Shown one piece after another: positions 38,175-48,479 of a DNA stretch of 64,000 bases; positions within the stretch are counted from its first letter, which is position 1, and each line of letters starts with the position of its first letter. The translations under genes were made by a program, and so were the position numbers. The stretch is from Lophius americanus (lineage: Eukaryota; Chordata; Actinopteri; Lophiiformes; Lophiidae): the NCBI GenBank assembly GCA_037951165.1, contig JBBDHG010000057.1:10008001-10072000 (forward strand). Direction: 5' to 3'. Under the pieces are notes generated by a model that saw nothing but the letters and a program-made list of their open reading frames with translations, was not told the origin of the DNA and ran no database searches.

Positions 38175-39000
38175 AATTTAAGTGAGTCTAATTAAATACT
38201 TTAATTGAAAAGGCTTTTGCACTGTGGTTGTCAGTCCTGCCACTAACCATAAATGTGCACACCTCACCATACAAACACCACAGAGTGGTGGTGAATTTCC
38301 TCAAATAGTAAAACACAAGCAAAATAAGTATTTCCAACTTAAATTTATCAACTAGACATCAATGTCATGTAATTTCCCCTCAAACCACACTTTTCACATG
38401 AAGAGTGTGGTTTGAGAGGAAATAAATACTTGTGTAGAGATTGCTTTTCATTTTTCTGTGGGAATGTTATTTTCTTAGATTTCCCTTTTTTAGTGCATTT
38501 CTACTTAAATTACTGATCATTTTTTAACCATTTATCCATTAAATCTTTTTCCAACTGTAATGTTAATCTTGAAACCACAGTTGGAATAAATATTTAATAT
38601 GCCCAAGATGGGAAATAAACAAAAATTATTTTTGCGGTGGGGGAGGAATATGTGTCTTGCAGCCTTTTCCACTCAGCAGTACAGCAGCCTATGGGTGAAG
38701 AATGACTTAATTGTTCTGTCTTCTATAGTCAAGAATACAACAACAGGAACACACAGCGCCCAAAGCCAAAGATGCTCACATGTCCTTTTTTGAATTTAGA
38801 ATTAATTTTACTTGTAAAAAGAAATAAAAAGAATGAAATTGCAATCCACCTGATGTGTAATATTTGCACTCTTGATGATTGGTTAACAAAAAAAAAAATC
38901 ATCCATCCATCTATCTATATTTAACTTTGCATGTATTTTAAAATTTAATCTAGTTATTATTTTTTGCTCATTTTAAAGTAGATGTATTATAGATCCTTTA
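38175..39000. other. intergenic, containing one long hairpin
   Basis: Apart from the hairpin at 38372-38423 listed separately, AT-rich sequence with short frames. Confidence 0.4.
38372..38423. repeat. 20-bp inverted repeat with 12-base loop
   Basis: Arms at 38372-38391 and 38404-38423 pair over 20 bases with a single mismatch (core CTCAAACCACACT against AGTGTGGTTTGAG). It could be a foldback-element remnant or a structured non-coding site. Confidence 0.9.
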
Positions 39001-39004
39001 TTAA

Positions 39005-39345
39005 TGTTAAGCACTCTCCTGGGGTTTAGCTTGGACCCAAATGCAGACACAAAACGCAGTAGAGCAGCTACAAAAATATTTATTTTTTACCAAAAAGGGC
39101 ACGAGGAAAAACAGGAACAAAAAACACTAGGATTCACTTACTATACACTGGGAATGGCTGAGGCGCTTGATGACATGGGGGACATCATGCAACAAACTGG
39201 CACAGAAGGGAAGGTGAGGACAGACTTTATACACTGACGTAACAAGACAATGAGACACAGCTGGAAGGGAAACACAGGTGAGTATGATGACCAATCACAG
39301 GACAGACACAGAGGGAGCGGAACACAAAGGCTTGACAATTAAGAG
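39005..39345. repeat. probable non-autonomous fish repeat
   Basis: Starts near TGGACCCAAATGCAGACAC, then ATATTTATTTTTTACCAAAA, ACACAGCTGGAAGGGAAACA and CAATCACAGGACAGACACAG. This purine-rich, AGACAC-rich layout is familiar from an abundant fish element. Its class is not known to me. An 77-codon frame inside is incidental. Confidence 0.45.
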
Positions 39346-40390
39346 TCATCAATTCACCTATTTTCGCTTTGGGACCGTAATTTTAGAGGAATCTTGTTTT
39401 AAACAACAACATAAAATTTTAAAAGTAATTCTGAATAGATTTTTCAGTGCAGGTAGATGTTTTTCACCACTGACTGTATTAATGGCGGATTCATTTAACT
39501 GTTCTATTGAATGCAATCTCTTATAGGGACTGAAAGATAATTCCAAATGAATACACACAGGAGACTTGAGAGATTTAGCAATCTCACCACGGGATTCCCC
39601 TAAGCCTAAATGGAAGTGGGCCTTTGAGAGCTAAAGAGATCCCAAACTATGAGGGGATATGACCTGTGATGTTTTGCTTGGACTTTCGGGATAAATATGA
39701 TGACAGGCATGTAAAAACGTGAGGACTGCATAGATAAAGAAAAATGTGTGCATCATCAATTCATCAGTGTGGGTTAATCTGAGAAGAATTTTGAAAGCTT
39801 TGTTTAAAAATATATATTCTTATCCACTGATAGTAAGGGTAGGTTTATCAGCCTAAGCCTGTCTGTACAAGAAAAGATTAGGGAAATGGGGCCATGGATC
39901 AGGCACACTGATCATTTGATGTCATTTCAAAATGAGAGTCTAAACTGTCCCACAGTACCAGGCCTTCAAATTCAAGCCCCCGTTTTCAAATGAGCAGATG
40001 TGCGTTTCAGCAACGTATGATATATAAGATGGAGTCGGTCTTTTCTTCTTGTCTCTCTGTCTTCCACTCCCATGTAACCGAAGGTGTCATTTTGCAGAGT
40101 ATTTTTACATCACTCTAATGGCATAGCATGTCTTTTCCTTAGTTTTCCCATTGGCAAATGACACTCCCCAAAGAAAAAAAAACAGAAAAATATACTAATA
40201 CAGAAGTAGTCTGCACACTGCAAAACCCGCCACACTTGAAAAAAGACAAATATTATTAAATCATAATAAAAAAAAAAGAAATTCTGTGTACACTCATGGT
40301 TAGTGGCAGGATGGATAACAACACTGTAAAAAGAGACAGTTGATGACATTCAGTCAATGAATTAATAAATTAAGTAGTTACCTACTTTCA
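39346..40390. other. intergenic, no recognisable feature
   Basis: Short frames and A-runs only. Confidence 0.35.
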
Positions 40391-40394
40391 ACCT

Positions 40395-40660
40395 CTTGCC
40401 CACTGCCATGATCCGACCGGTCATGGCAGTAGGCCATCCACCCTGAGTCTTGGATCTGCCCGATGTTTCTGCCCGTTAAAAAGGCAATTTTTTCTCACCA
40501 TTGTCGCGAGAGTGCTTGCTCATAGAGGAATTTGTTGGGTCTCTGTAGATAATTATATAAAGAGTTTGGTCTAGATCTGCTTTTTCTGGAAAGCACCTTG
40601 AGTCAAGAGTTGTTGTGAATTGGCGCTCTATAAATAAAAATTGATTGATTGATTGATTGC
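40395..40660 (+). mobile_element. abundant teleost repeat, probable LINE 3' end with (ATTG)n tail
   Basis: Contains GGCCATCCACCCTGAGTCTT, TGTTTCTGCCCGTTAAAA, TTGGGTCTCTGTAGATAA, TTTGGTCTAGATCTGC and GAATTGGCGCTCTATAAATA, ending in ATTG repeats. This is one of the commonest fish repeat ends and has the shape of a non-LTR element 3' terminus. A perfect 10-bp inverted repeat (40402-40411 with 40421-40430) sits at its start. Its last part is shared with the duplicated segment. Confidence 0.65.
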
Positions 40661-41410
40661 CCGACGTCAGAAGGGATTGGCTCCACATTCAAGCTAGAGT
40701 GCTAAGTTTGTTTTCCTTGGTGATATTTAAGTTGAGGCATCATGATGGTGCCTCACATCAAGAAGGTTTAAGGCTCAAATCCACCTAGATTGGCTATTTG
40801 TGTGAATGTGAGTGTGAATAGTCTCTGTCTCTGTGAGTCAACCCTGTGATTAACTGGTGCGTTGTCCAGAGTTTATCCCACCTCTCGCCCATTGTCAGCT
40901 GGGATAGGCTCCAGCACCACTGGAGCCCTAAAAAGGATAGGCAGTTTCAGAAATTGGATGAATGGATGGACATTTCATGTGTAGCAGGAATAAATATCAG
41001 GAGGGGATTGAGAAGAGAAGCCCATAGAAAGGTACCATCACACAAAGCACCAGCTAGTGTCTATTAGCATCAGCTAGCTTCAGTTAGCATAAATTCCATC
41101 TTTCAAAGGCGCCAGCGTTAAAGCTTCTATCTGTTTCATGGCAACTGGTAACAGGAAATGGTTGGATAGAACTATTATTAATAATAAAAATTATTATTAT
41201 TAAATATGTAAGAGAGATAAAGCTGAGATAACCGTAATTCCTGGCCCTTAAAGCCTGTTGTTGTATGTTCCATATGTTCCGTTTAGGTCATCATGCATTT
41301 GCTCTTCAGTGCTTTTGCGTCTTTTATACTCAAAAATGGAACTGTGTATGAATATAGAAGAGCAAAAAATTCTCCATAGTTTACAAGTTACTGTAAAAAT
41401 TACCTACAGA
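40590..41410 (+). repeat. 820-bp duplicated segment, copy A
   Basis: Collinear with 44561-45417. By eye about 26 substitutions over 821 aligned bases (about 97% identity), plus one 36-base gap at 41220. The segment is composite: the last part of the (ATTG)n-tailed element, a GGATAGGCTCCAGC repeat (core at about 40900), an AGCTAGTGTCTATTAGC block and a TTA-rich patch. The 73-codon frame starting MINWCVVQSLSH is present in both copies and is repeat-derived, not a gene. Confidence 0.95.
40790..40975 (+). repeat. fish GGATAGGCTCCAGC repeat (copy 6)
   Basis: GTGAATGTGAGTGTGAATAG, CCCTGTGATTAACTGGTGCG, TCAGCTGGGATAGGCTCCAG and GGATGAATGGATGG are intact landmarks in forward orientation. Lies inside duplicated copy A. 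Confidence 0.8.
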
Positions 41411-41414
41411 TATG

Positions 41415-42190
41415 AATTTATTATGATAGCTGTGTTTTAAAAACGCAAAAGCAGGTCAAAGCTGCATTTTTAATCATACATGTCGTTTAGCATGCTTTTA
41501 ATCTCTTTCACCTTTTTTTTTTCTTTTTCCCCTTTGAATCACCAACAGTTGTTTTTATATGATTTCTGAAAGGTGTCTAAATCGAGAAAAATGGATGTCT
41601 CTCTCTATATGAGTTCTCATTCCTTCTTATTGTAATTCTATTTGTCCACTCTGAGTAAGGAGGGATGTTAATGTGTGTTTTCTGAAATATACATAAACTT
41701 TGTTTATAGAATGAGTCTCTAATCGATATGATTTAGATCTGCTCACAAGTGATGTCACAGTATGTTGGCATACTTTGACACATTTAATTGCACCGTCTTT
41801 CAGGGGCGGAAGGGATGGATGGCTTGGACTGCTCTTTCTGCACATCTTCTCAAGCCTTGAGGACTCAACAATGATCCTGTCCGGCATTCCATGTGGGCCG
41901 GGCCAGAGACTCTCCTGAAATGGGCCATAAGCTCATAATATTATTTGAACTCTCTGTGTTGTCTGCTGTTTTCCTCTTCCTTTCTTGGCTCTTATAGCTG
42001 ACGGTTATATTAGCGCCTCACTTTCACCAGACGCAATTATGCTGCGTTTTTAAGGCATGACAAAGAGAATTATCTTATGACTTATGCACACATCCTGCAA
42101 ACATATTACGTTTGCATCAATGGGCTTTACCTCGTCTGTGAGACTCAATTCAATAGATCCATAGATAAGGGAGGGAGAGAACGAGAGAGA

Positions 42191-42222
<32 letters not shown>

Positions 42223-42595
42223 CTGCGAGAGAGAGAGAGAGAGAGAGAGAATATGTGACTTCTGGCATGAGGTTCATTGAGTATTGTTGATCTTTTTATT
42301 TTCCTCATGATATACATTATATATGAACGAGGGCGAGGTCTTATGTGAATATGTATTATGTCGGTGAAGCAAGCTCAGCAGAATCTTAGCTTTTGGTCAA
42401 CTGCTCAACAAATGAACAGTTGCAGTGCTGTAAACATGAACAAAGTTTATGAAGCCATTCCACTGAATAAACATCTAAATCGCAAAGTTAAAAAGGTACA
42501 ATTTAAGTGCAACCAGACAGCACTCAGAGAGTGAAAACGTCCTCTTTGTTTCTCTGCTGTATCACTATCATCATAATGGATATCCAAAATGCATC
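41415..42595. other. intergenic with a (GA)n array
   Basis: An interrupted GA microsatellite occupies 42171-42250 and generates Arg/Glu and Ser/Leu repeat frames on the two strands. No gene seen on either side. Confidence 0.6.
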
Positions 42596-42599
42596 AACA

Positions 42600-42860
42600 C
42601 AGCCTGTTTAGGTGTTGGAAGTGGAAGTGGCTGGGTCCTATAGGTATCTGGGTCTACAGCTGGACAACACGATCCACCTCTACAGTAGGGGTCAAAGCAG
42701 GTTGTACTTACTGAGGAGACTGCAGCCTTTGACCCTTGCAGGAGACCCATTGTGAATGTTTATTCATATTTTTGGAACAAACTGTCAGGCGGACAGAAAT
42801 TGGCCTTGCAGCACTCCTTATGTCTGTCTATCCTTCTATCTTTCTGTCTGTCTATCTATG
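42600..42860 (+). mobile_element. Rex1-like LINE, C-terminal reverse transcriptase scrap and 3' end
   Basis: Plus strand reads VAGSYRYLGLQLDNT-like residues (here VAGSYRYLGLQLDNTIHLYS), then RGQSRLYLLRRLQP, a hallmark of Rex1/CR1-type reverse transcriptase thumb. After a jump, CAGGCGGACAGAAATTGGCC and CTTATGTCTGTC lead into a TCTATC-type tail. Only a stub of the coding region remains. Confidence 0.7.
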
Positions 42861-42864
42861 TAGA

Positions 42865-44515
42865 AAGTTCTAGCCCCATAATGACTCCTTGACATGTAAA
42901 ACTAAAGTCTGGAGTCAAATTGGCATCATTATTAGTTTGGATATACCTTTAACTGAATCTACTGGTTTTTGAACCAAACAATGAAGATCTGGGAAAGAGT
43001 AGTGGAAGCTAGCTAGCACACCCCTGAAATTCACATACTACTATTTACTACTATACTACTATTTAAGTACTATTTACTTAACTGCTCTCCTTTCTACTGT
43101 GTCCACTTTTAACTGAGTAAATAAGGAGTCCTTGGCTTGTGTAACACTAAAATTTTCCCACGACGGGATGAATTGAGGATTAATGTATCTCACATTGACG
43201 GAACTGGTGCAAAAAAAATGCTTATCCTGCAATGCAAGACAAAAAAAGGAAAAATTCCAACAATTTTTTGGGATTTGAATACTCTCCAAAATGTAATGGG
43301 GTCCTCCTTCCCATATGCTCAACCATCCCACAATGAAAGTCTGTCAAGAAGTAGTATAGGTAATGTTATATAGCCAACAGACAGACGCTCTGATGCTGAC
43401 AAAAACATGACCTTTATCGAGGTAAATAAAATACCCATTCTTGATTTAAAGGACAGCCTTGTCACATCACTGTATGCAGAAGTTGCTGCAGTCTAACCCA
43501 TTCTCTTCTCAAGTTGCCTGCTTTTTAATACGACCCATACGCTGTATCCAGATTCACAAGCCATCATGTGCAGGAACTCATGAAGCGGGACTTCCCTAAA
43601 CAGTTGTCAAAAAAAACCTGATAAAACACAACACATGGGTATGCCGGTACCGACTGTGGCTGTAACGATGTTCTATTTGGCCCATTTTATATCCCACATT
43701 ACTTTTATTCCTTCATTTATTCATTATCCGTCATCGCTCATCCTATTCAGGGTTGCGTTGGCTGGATCCTATCCCAGCTTACATAGGGACTGGTTCTTCT
43801 GATTTAAGAGGAAGTAAAAGAAACCAAAAAATTGTCAAATGGATTAGTTCTAGCCTTGATAGGTCAAAAACAGATTTGGTCTTTAATCCAGCTTTTTTCT
43901 AAATGGAACACTTGATAGAATTGATATTACACAGACATTTTTGTGAAAACCCCATAGTTTTAATCAATGAATTGATGTATTTACTCCTATGTGTAAAAAA
44001 AACTCAGCTCCTGTTCAGTTTTTTCCTTTTATGTATGAGTCGAACAACTTCACATAATGAACTGGAAGATTAATATTTAGCTTTTGGCGGGTTAGCAAAA
44101 AATGAAGTTCAAGCCCCACAATCATTTATGTTGTAACTGTTTTGTAAGGTGAGAAATGTATGTGGTTAATCAATTAGAGATAATAACGATCATTTGATAG
44201 CTCTGTACATAATGGAGGACTTGTGGGGTTTATCTCATTTCCGTTGTGCTAAATTCTATGATAAAATGCTACACACACTCGATTAAAAGGTTTCAGTGTT
44301 ATATCACACTGCAGGACCTATTTGGTGATAACGTGCTGAAATTGGCTTTATTTGGCCTACTTCTTCTCCCTTGGTTTTGATGATTAGCATTAGAGACAGT
44401 TACTTCCTACATTCAAGAGAATCCATCATTGTCAGCATTGTTTGCAAATTTTGCACAAAATCTTTTTTACCATGCCCAAAAAAGCCATTGCAAGAGATCC
44501 AATCCTCCTCCCCCT
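42865..44515. other. intergenic; includes repeat copy 7 at 43705-43800
   Basis: The fragment at 43705-43800 carries TTCATTATCCGTCATCGCTC and GGATCCTATCCCAGCTTACA, reverse orientation of the GGATAGGCTCCAGC family. Otherwise no gene or family is recognised. Confidence 0.45.
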
Positions 44516-44518
44516 ACT

Positions 44519-44558
44519 GAGGTCTGAGTTTGAGGTGTGAGGCTAGCAGCCTTTCAAC
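44519..44558 (+). repeat. 40-bp direct repeat, left of copy B
   Basis: Begins GAGGTCTGAGTTTGAGG and ends GCCTTTCAAC; identical over all 40 bases to 45416-45455. Flanking bases differ on both sides (T/A before, A/T after), so the match is exactly 40. Confidence 0.97.
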
Positions 44559-44560
44559 AA

Positions 44561-45417
44561 AAAGCACCTTGAGCCAACTGTTGTTGTGAATTGGCGCTAT
44601 ATAAATAAAAATTGATTGATAGATTGATTGCCCGACGTCAGAAGGGATTGGCTCCACATTCAAGCTAAAGTGCTAAGTTTGTTTTCCTTGGTGATATTTA
44701 AGTTGAGGCATCATGATGGTGCCTCACATCAAAAAGGTTCAAGGCTCAAATCCACGTGGATTGGCTATTTGTGTGAATGTGAGTGTGAATAGTCTCTGTC
44801 TCTGTGAGTCAACCCTGTGATTAACTGGTGCGTTGTCCAGAGTTTATCCCACCTTTCGCCCATTGTCAGCTGGGATAGGCTCCAGCACCACTGGAGCCCT
44901 AGAAAGGATAAGCAGTTTCAGAAATTGGATGAATGGATGGACATTTCATGTGTGGCAGGAATAAATATCAGGAGGGGATTGAGAAGAGAAGCCAATAGAA
45001 AGGTACCATCACACAAAGCACCAGCTAGTGTCTATTAGCATCAGCTAGCTTCAGTTAGCATAAATTCCATCTTTCAAAGGCGCCAGCGTTAAAGCTTCTA
45101 TCTGTTTCATGGCAACTGGAAACAGGAAATGGTTGGATAGAACTATTATTAATAATAAAAATTATTATTATTAAATATGTAAGAGAGATATTAATGAATT
45201 CCTGTGTGAAAAAAAACAGCTTTTGAAAGCTGAGATAACGGTAATTCATGGCGCTTAAAGCCTGTTGTTGTATTCTGCATATGTTCCGTTTAGGTCATCA
45301 TGCATTTGCTCTTCTGTGCTTTTGCGTCTTTTATACTCAAAGATGGAACTGTGTATGAATATAGAAGAGCAAGAAATTCTCCATAGTTTACAAGTTAATG
45401 TAAAAATTACCTACAGA
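44561..45417 (+). repeat. 820-bp duplicated segment, copy B
   Basis: Collinear with 40590-41410 apart from a 36-base stretch at about 45191-45226 present only here. It lacks the upstream body of the (ATTG)n-tailed element that precedes copy A, starting abruptly at AAAGCACCTTGAG. It contains GGATAGGCTCCAGC repeat copy 8 (about 44760-44945). It is bracketed by perfect 40-bp direct repeats. Confidence 0.95.
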
Positions 45418-45455
45418 GGTCTGAGTTTGAGGTGTGAGGCTAGCAGCCTTTCAAC
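45416..45455 (+). repeat. 40-bp direct repeat, right of copy B
   Basis: Exact partner of 44519-44558. It overlaps the last two bases of the duplicated segment (AG), a possible microhomology at the junction. Confidence 0.97.
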
Positions 45456-45469
45456 TAAACCCTAATCCC

Positions 45470-45520
45470 AAATAATAATAATAATATTAATATTAATATT
45501 AATATTAATAATAATATTCA
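45470..45520. repeat. (AAT/ATT)n trinucleotide array
   Basis: AATAAT passing into TTAATATTAA blocks and back; simple sequence. Confidence 0.9.
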
Positions 45521-45755
45521 AATCAAAACTTTGAAAATAATCCATCCACAAGATTCAAACTCGGGTTGTCTGGGTGAAAATCAACAGACATGACAATAAA
45601 TACCTTATAATAAGTCCAGTAGATACCATTCATCGACTGAAATAATCTCAGTCGAGGATAAGCCATTACATTAAAGCCATATGCATCATGTTTGATTGTC
45701 CCCCTTTTACCATTAAAACAGCTCAGCGATGCATTGTGTTCTGACAATCCTATGA

Positions 45756-46530
45756 TCCATCCTCCAATTTTCTTCCGCTTATCTGGGGCCGGATCGCAGT
45801 TGCAGTAGGTTAAGAAGGGATTTTCAGACCTCCCTCTCCACAGCAACACTTGCCATGTCATCCTAGGGGTCACTTCCCAGCTGGACATGCCTGAAAAACC
45901 TCCACAGGAAGGCATACTGGAGACATCCTAGTTAGATGTCTGTACCACGTCAACTGGCTTCTTTTGACTAAAAGGAGCAGCGACTCTTCCAAAATCCAGC
46001 GGATGTTTGAGCTTCGTACCGTATCTCTAAGGTTGAGCCCAGCCACCCTAGGAAGGAAGCTCATTTGAGCAACTTGTATCCTTGACACTAATTATTTCTG
46101 TCACTACCCAGAGCTCGTGACCATAGGCGAAGGGTTGGAACGTAGATGGACCGGTAAACTGATAGCTTTGCCTTAAGACTCAGCTCTTTCTTCACCACAA
46201 CAGACTAATTGTGGTGAAGAAAGACTAAAACCTGCAATACTGGTGATGCTGCACCGAACCTCCTGACCATATCCCGGTCCATTTTCCCATCACTCGAGAA
46301 CAGGACATCAAGATACTTGAGCTCCTTTACATGAGACAGCGACCCAAACCAAAGGGTTAGTGCGCTAATTCCCAGTAGAGAACCATGGCCACAGATTTAG
46401 TGGTGGTGACTCTCATACTGACAGCTTCACACTCAGCTTAAGCCAACAGGGCCACATCGTCTGCAAACAGCAGACAGGCAATTCTGAGCTCCCCAAACAG
46501 AACATACTCCTCATACATTCTGCTAATATT
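45756..46530 (-). mobile_element. Rex3-like LINE, 3' truncated copy C
   Basis: Minus-strand pieces RIQVAQMSFLPRVAGLNLRD, LLLVKRSQLTWYRHLTRMSP and LPVEVFQACPAGK match the Rex3-type reverse transcriptase C-terminus. The part to 46530 continues toward the catalytic domain (the ADDVALLA-type box is recognisable in the 46430-46470 region). It is longer than copies at 14900 and 23030, has frame breaks and an internal foldback at 46185-46224, and is inactive. Confidence 0.85.
46185..46224. repeat. perfect 16-bp inverted repeat inside Rex3-like copy C
   Basis: TCTTTCTTCACCACAA (46185-46200), an 8-base spacer, then the exact complement at 46209-46224. The left arm is normal Rex3-type sequence; the right arm looks like an inverted copy of it inserted locally. 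Confidence 0.9.
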
Positions 46531-46669
46531 CAAGCAGAATTCTTGTGTACTCTGGGAAATAAAACATCACATTTTGCTCAACTAGATTAAGTCAATCGGC
46601 TCCACCAAACTAGGTTGATAAAATGGGAAAAGGGTTAGAAAAATGATTAGTTGCCTGGTGACCGTTAGT

Positions 46670-46862
46670 TATGAGGATGCTCTGACCCAGTTGATCAGCC
46701 AAGGTAACTCAGACCATCACGCTTGCCTCTTTTTCCTGCTCTACACATAAACAGGACAACATCTTCACTTGCTGCCTAATATATACCCCACCCATTAACA
46801 GGAGCCATTGTTCACGAGATGACTACACGTCTGTGGTAATAATGTTTTGGCTCATCTGTGTA
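46670..46862 (-). mobile_element. Tc1-like transposon terminal fragment
   Basis: Carries GATGCTCTGACCCAGTTGAT, CACGCTTGCCTCTTTTTCCT, CACTTGCTGCCTAATATATA, CCATTGTTCACGAGATGA and TAATGTTTTGGCTCATCTGT, the first about 190 bases (terminus plus transposase N-terminal region) of a common fish Tc1-like element in reverse orientation. The rest of the transposon is absent. Confidence 0.75.
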
Positions 46863-46864
46863 GT

Positions 46865-48175
46865 CAACATATGGTAAAGTGCAATTTGCCAATCCTTGAT
46901 AGGAAGCCAATGTACTTTTCTGTTACATCAAAAGGCCTGGCGGTCTGATGGAAGTCTTTGGCAGTCTGGACTTTCGGCCGATTGGTGGCTCCCGCTGTTG
47001 GTCATGAAAAGAAACAGGCCGTTGTTGTAAAATGGTGGCAACTTAATAAAAGCTACAGCATCATTGGATTGAAAATAGTGATGTGCAAAAAAATCCGAAG
47101 ACATATTGTCAAAGAGTTGATTTGAGGGATTTTCCTTCAAGATGTCTGTTTTTTTGTCCCTCTTACTTTAGAGACTACCTTCTTTCTGATCAAAGAAATT
47201 CAGTACAGCACATCCTATGACAAAATACCTCTGATGTTCACACATGAAATTGGGTCAACATGTTGCTGCTTAAACTGTGTGCCAAGCAAACGGGGTAGGA
47301 GTTCAATATCCCTGGCTTCATAACAAGCTGTGCTGGTTTCTAGCAAGATTGCCCCCCAGGCTACAAACTGAGTAACAGGCACAGTTGAGCCAGGAAATGG
47401 AGTACAATGATGGACAAAGTAACCCCTCATAATGGCCATTCGCTCTTGGTGGTAGCTTCCAAAGACAGAACACAGGGACACTTGATATAAATGAATGTCT
47501 CATCAGTGCCTGGAATAAATGTCCTCTTTTTTTCTCGCCTGGGATTGATTTTGTCAAGTAGGTATTACATGTTGACGGTGTCGGCTGAGTATATTATAAA
47601 CACCCTTGGCATTCAGCACAGCATCAACTGAATTTAATAGAACAACTCAATCTTCTGGTTCTCTTTAAATGCATGCATTAACATGCGCGTCCTATGATCT
47701 GAGGTTTCCTGTTGAACAGTACAAAGTGATTATAAGCAATATATGCTTAGCTGTTAAATGAACCTGTAGTGTTACCGTATGAGTTGGATGTTTATTACTT
47801 CACATGAATTAGCACATGTAAAAAAAATCAAACAAACAAAAAAGATTTGGAACTAAATGATCTTAAATGTTGCTGTCTGTAATGTAATACTACAAAATAA
47901 TGCACAAATGCGCAAAAGCCCATTCAGTACCTGCTACTAGAAAATGATAACCATGCATTTTTATTATTTGTGGCTTTTTATTTAACTTTTCGTGGTTCAA
48001 CAGCACTAAGAAAAACAGTAACAACCTAGCTATGGAATCAAGGCCCCTATACACTTTTAGAAATTAAACATGGATTGCATGATTTTATTATGTTGGAAGA
48101 ACTAAAAAGCTCAATCTTTGACCCTTAAAACTTCATTAGAGTAATAATGAATGGTTTTAGAATTACAGAATTGTT
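46865..48175. other. intergenic, no recognisable feature
   Basis: Short frames without motifs; no family recognised. Confidence 0.35.
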
Positions 48176-48179
48176 TTAA

Positions 48180-48475
48180 GCAGATTCAACATAATTGTGT
48201 TTGGTAGATGCAACATAATGTGTTTCGTATATTAAACATGGGTTTTGCTTGCATTACATATTTTATGTTGAATTAACTAAATAATTGCATATTTGGCAAT
48301 TAAAACAAGGATATTTTGTTACAATAATGCTCTAGTAAAAGGTTTGGGGATTGTATTATTGTGAATACTAAAATCAACATAATGTTATTTATTAACAACA
48401 TAGTTGTGTTCAGTAAATGAAACATAGATGTTCAAGCAGGTAAAATGTTACCTATTAAAGTGTATACAAGACAGA
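48180..48475. repeat. ATTCAACATAAT-type degenerate repeat
   Basis: GATTCAACATAATTGTGTTTGGTAGATGCAAC-like text recurs as TGCAACATAATGTG, TCAACATAATG, and AACATAGTTGTGTTCAGTAAATG. It closes with GGTAAAATGTTACCTATTAAAGTGTAT, which resembles the end of a fish MITE. Period is irregular, roughly 30 bp at the start. Confidence 0.45.
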
Positions 48476-48479
48476 TCTC

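Noticed and set aside
42050..42280. Arg/Glu-repeat and Ser/Leu-repeat proteins on opposite strands
   Set aside because: Translation of a (GA)n microsatellite.
40846..45038. Two near-identical 73-codon frames (40846-41067 and 44817-45038) that look like a gene pair
   Set aside because: Both lie on a GGATAGGCTCCAGC repeat in the duplicated segment; the similarity is at DNA level and the product has no domain.
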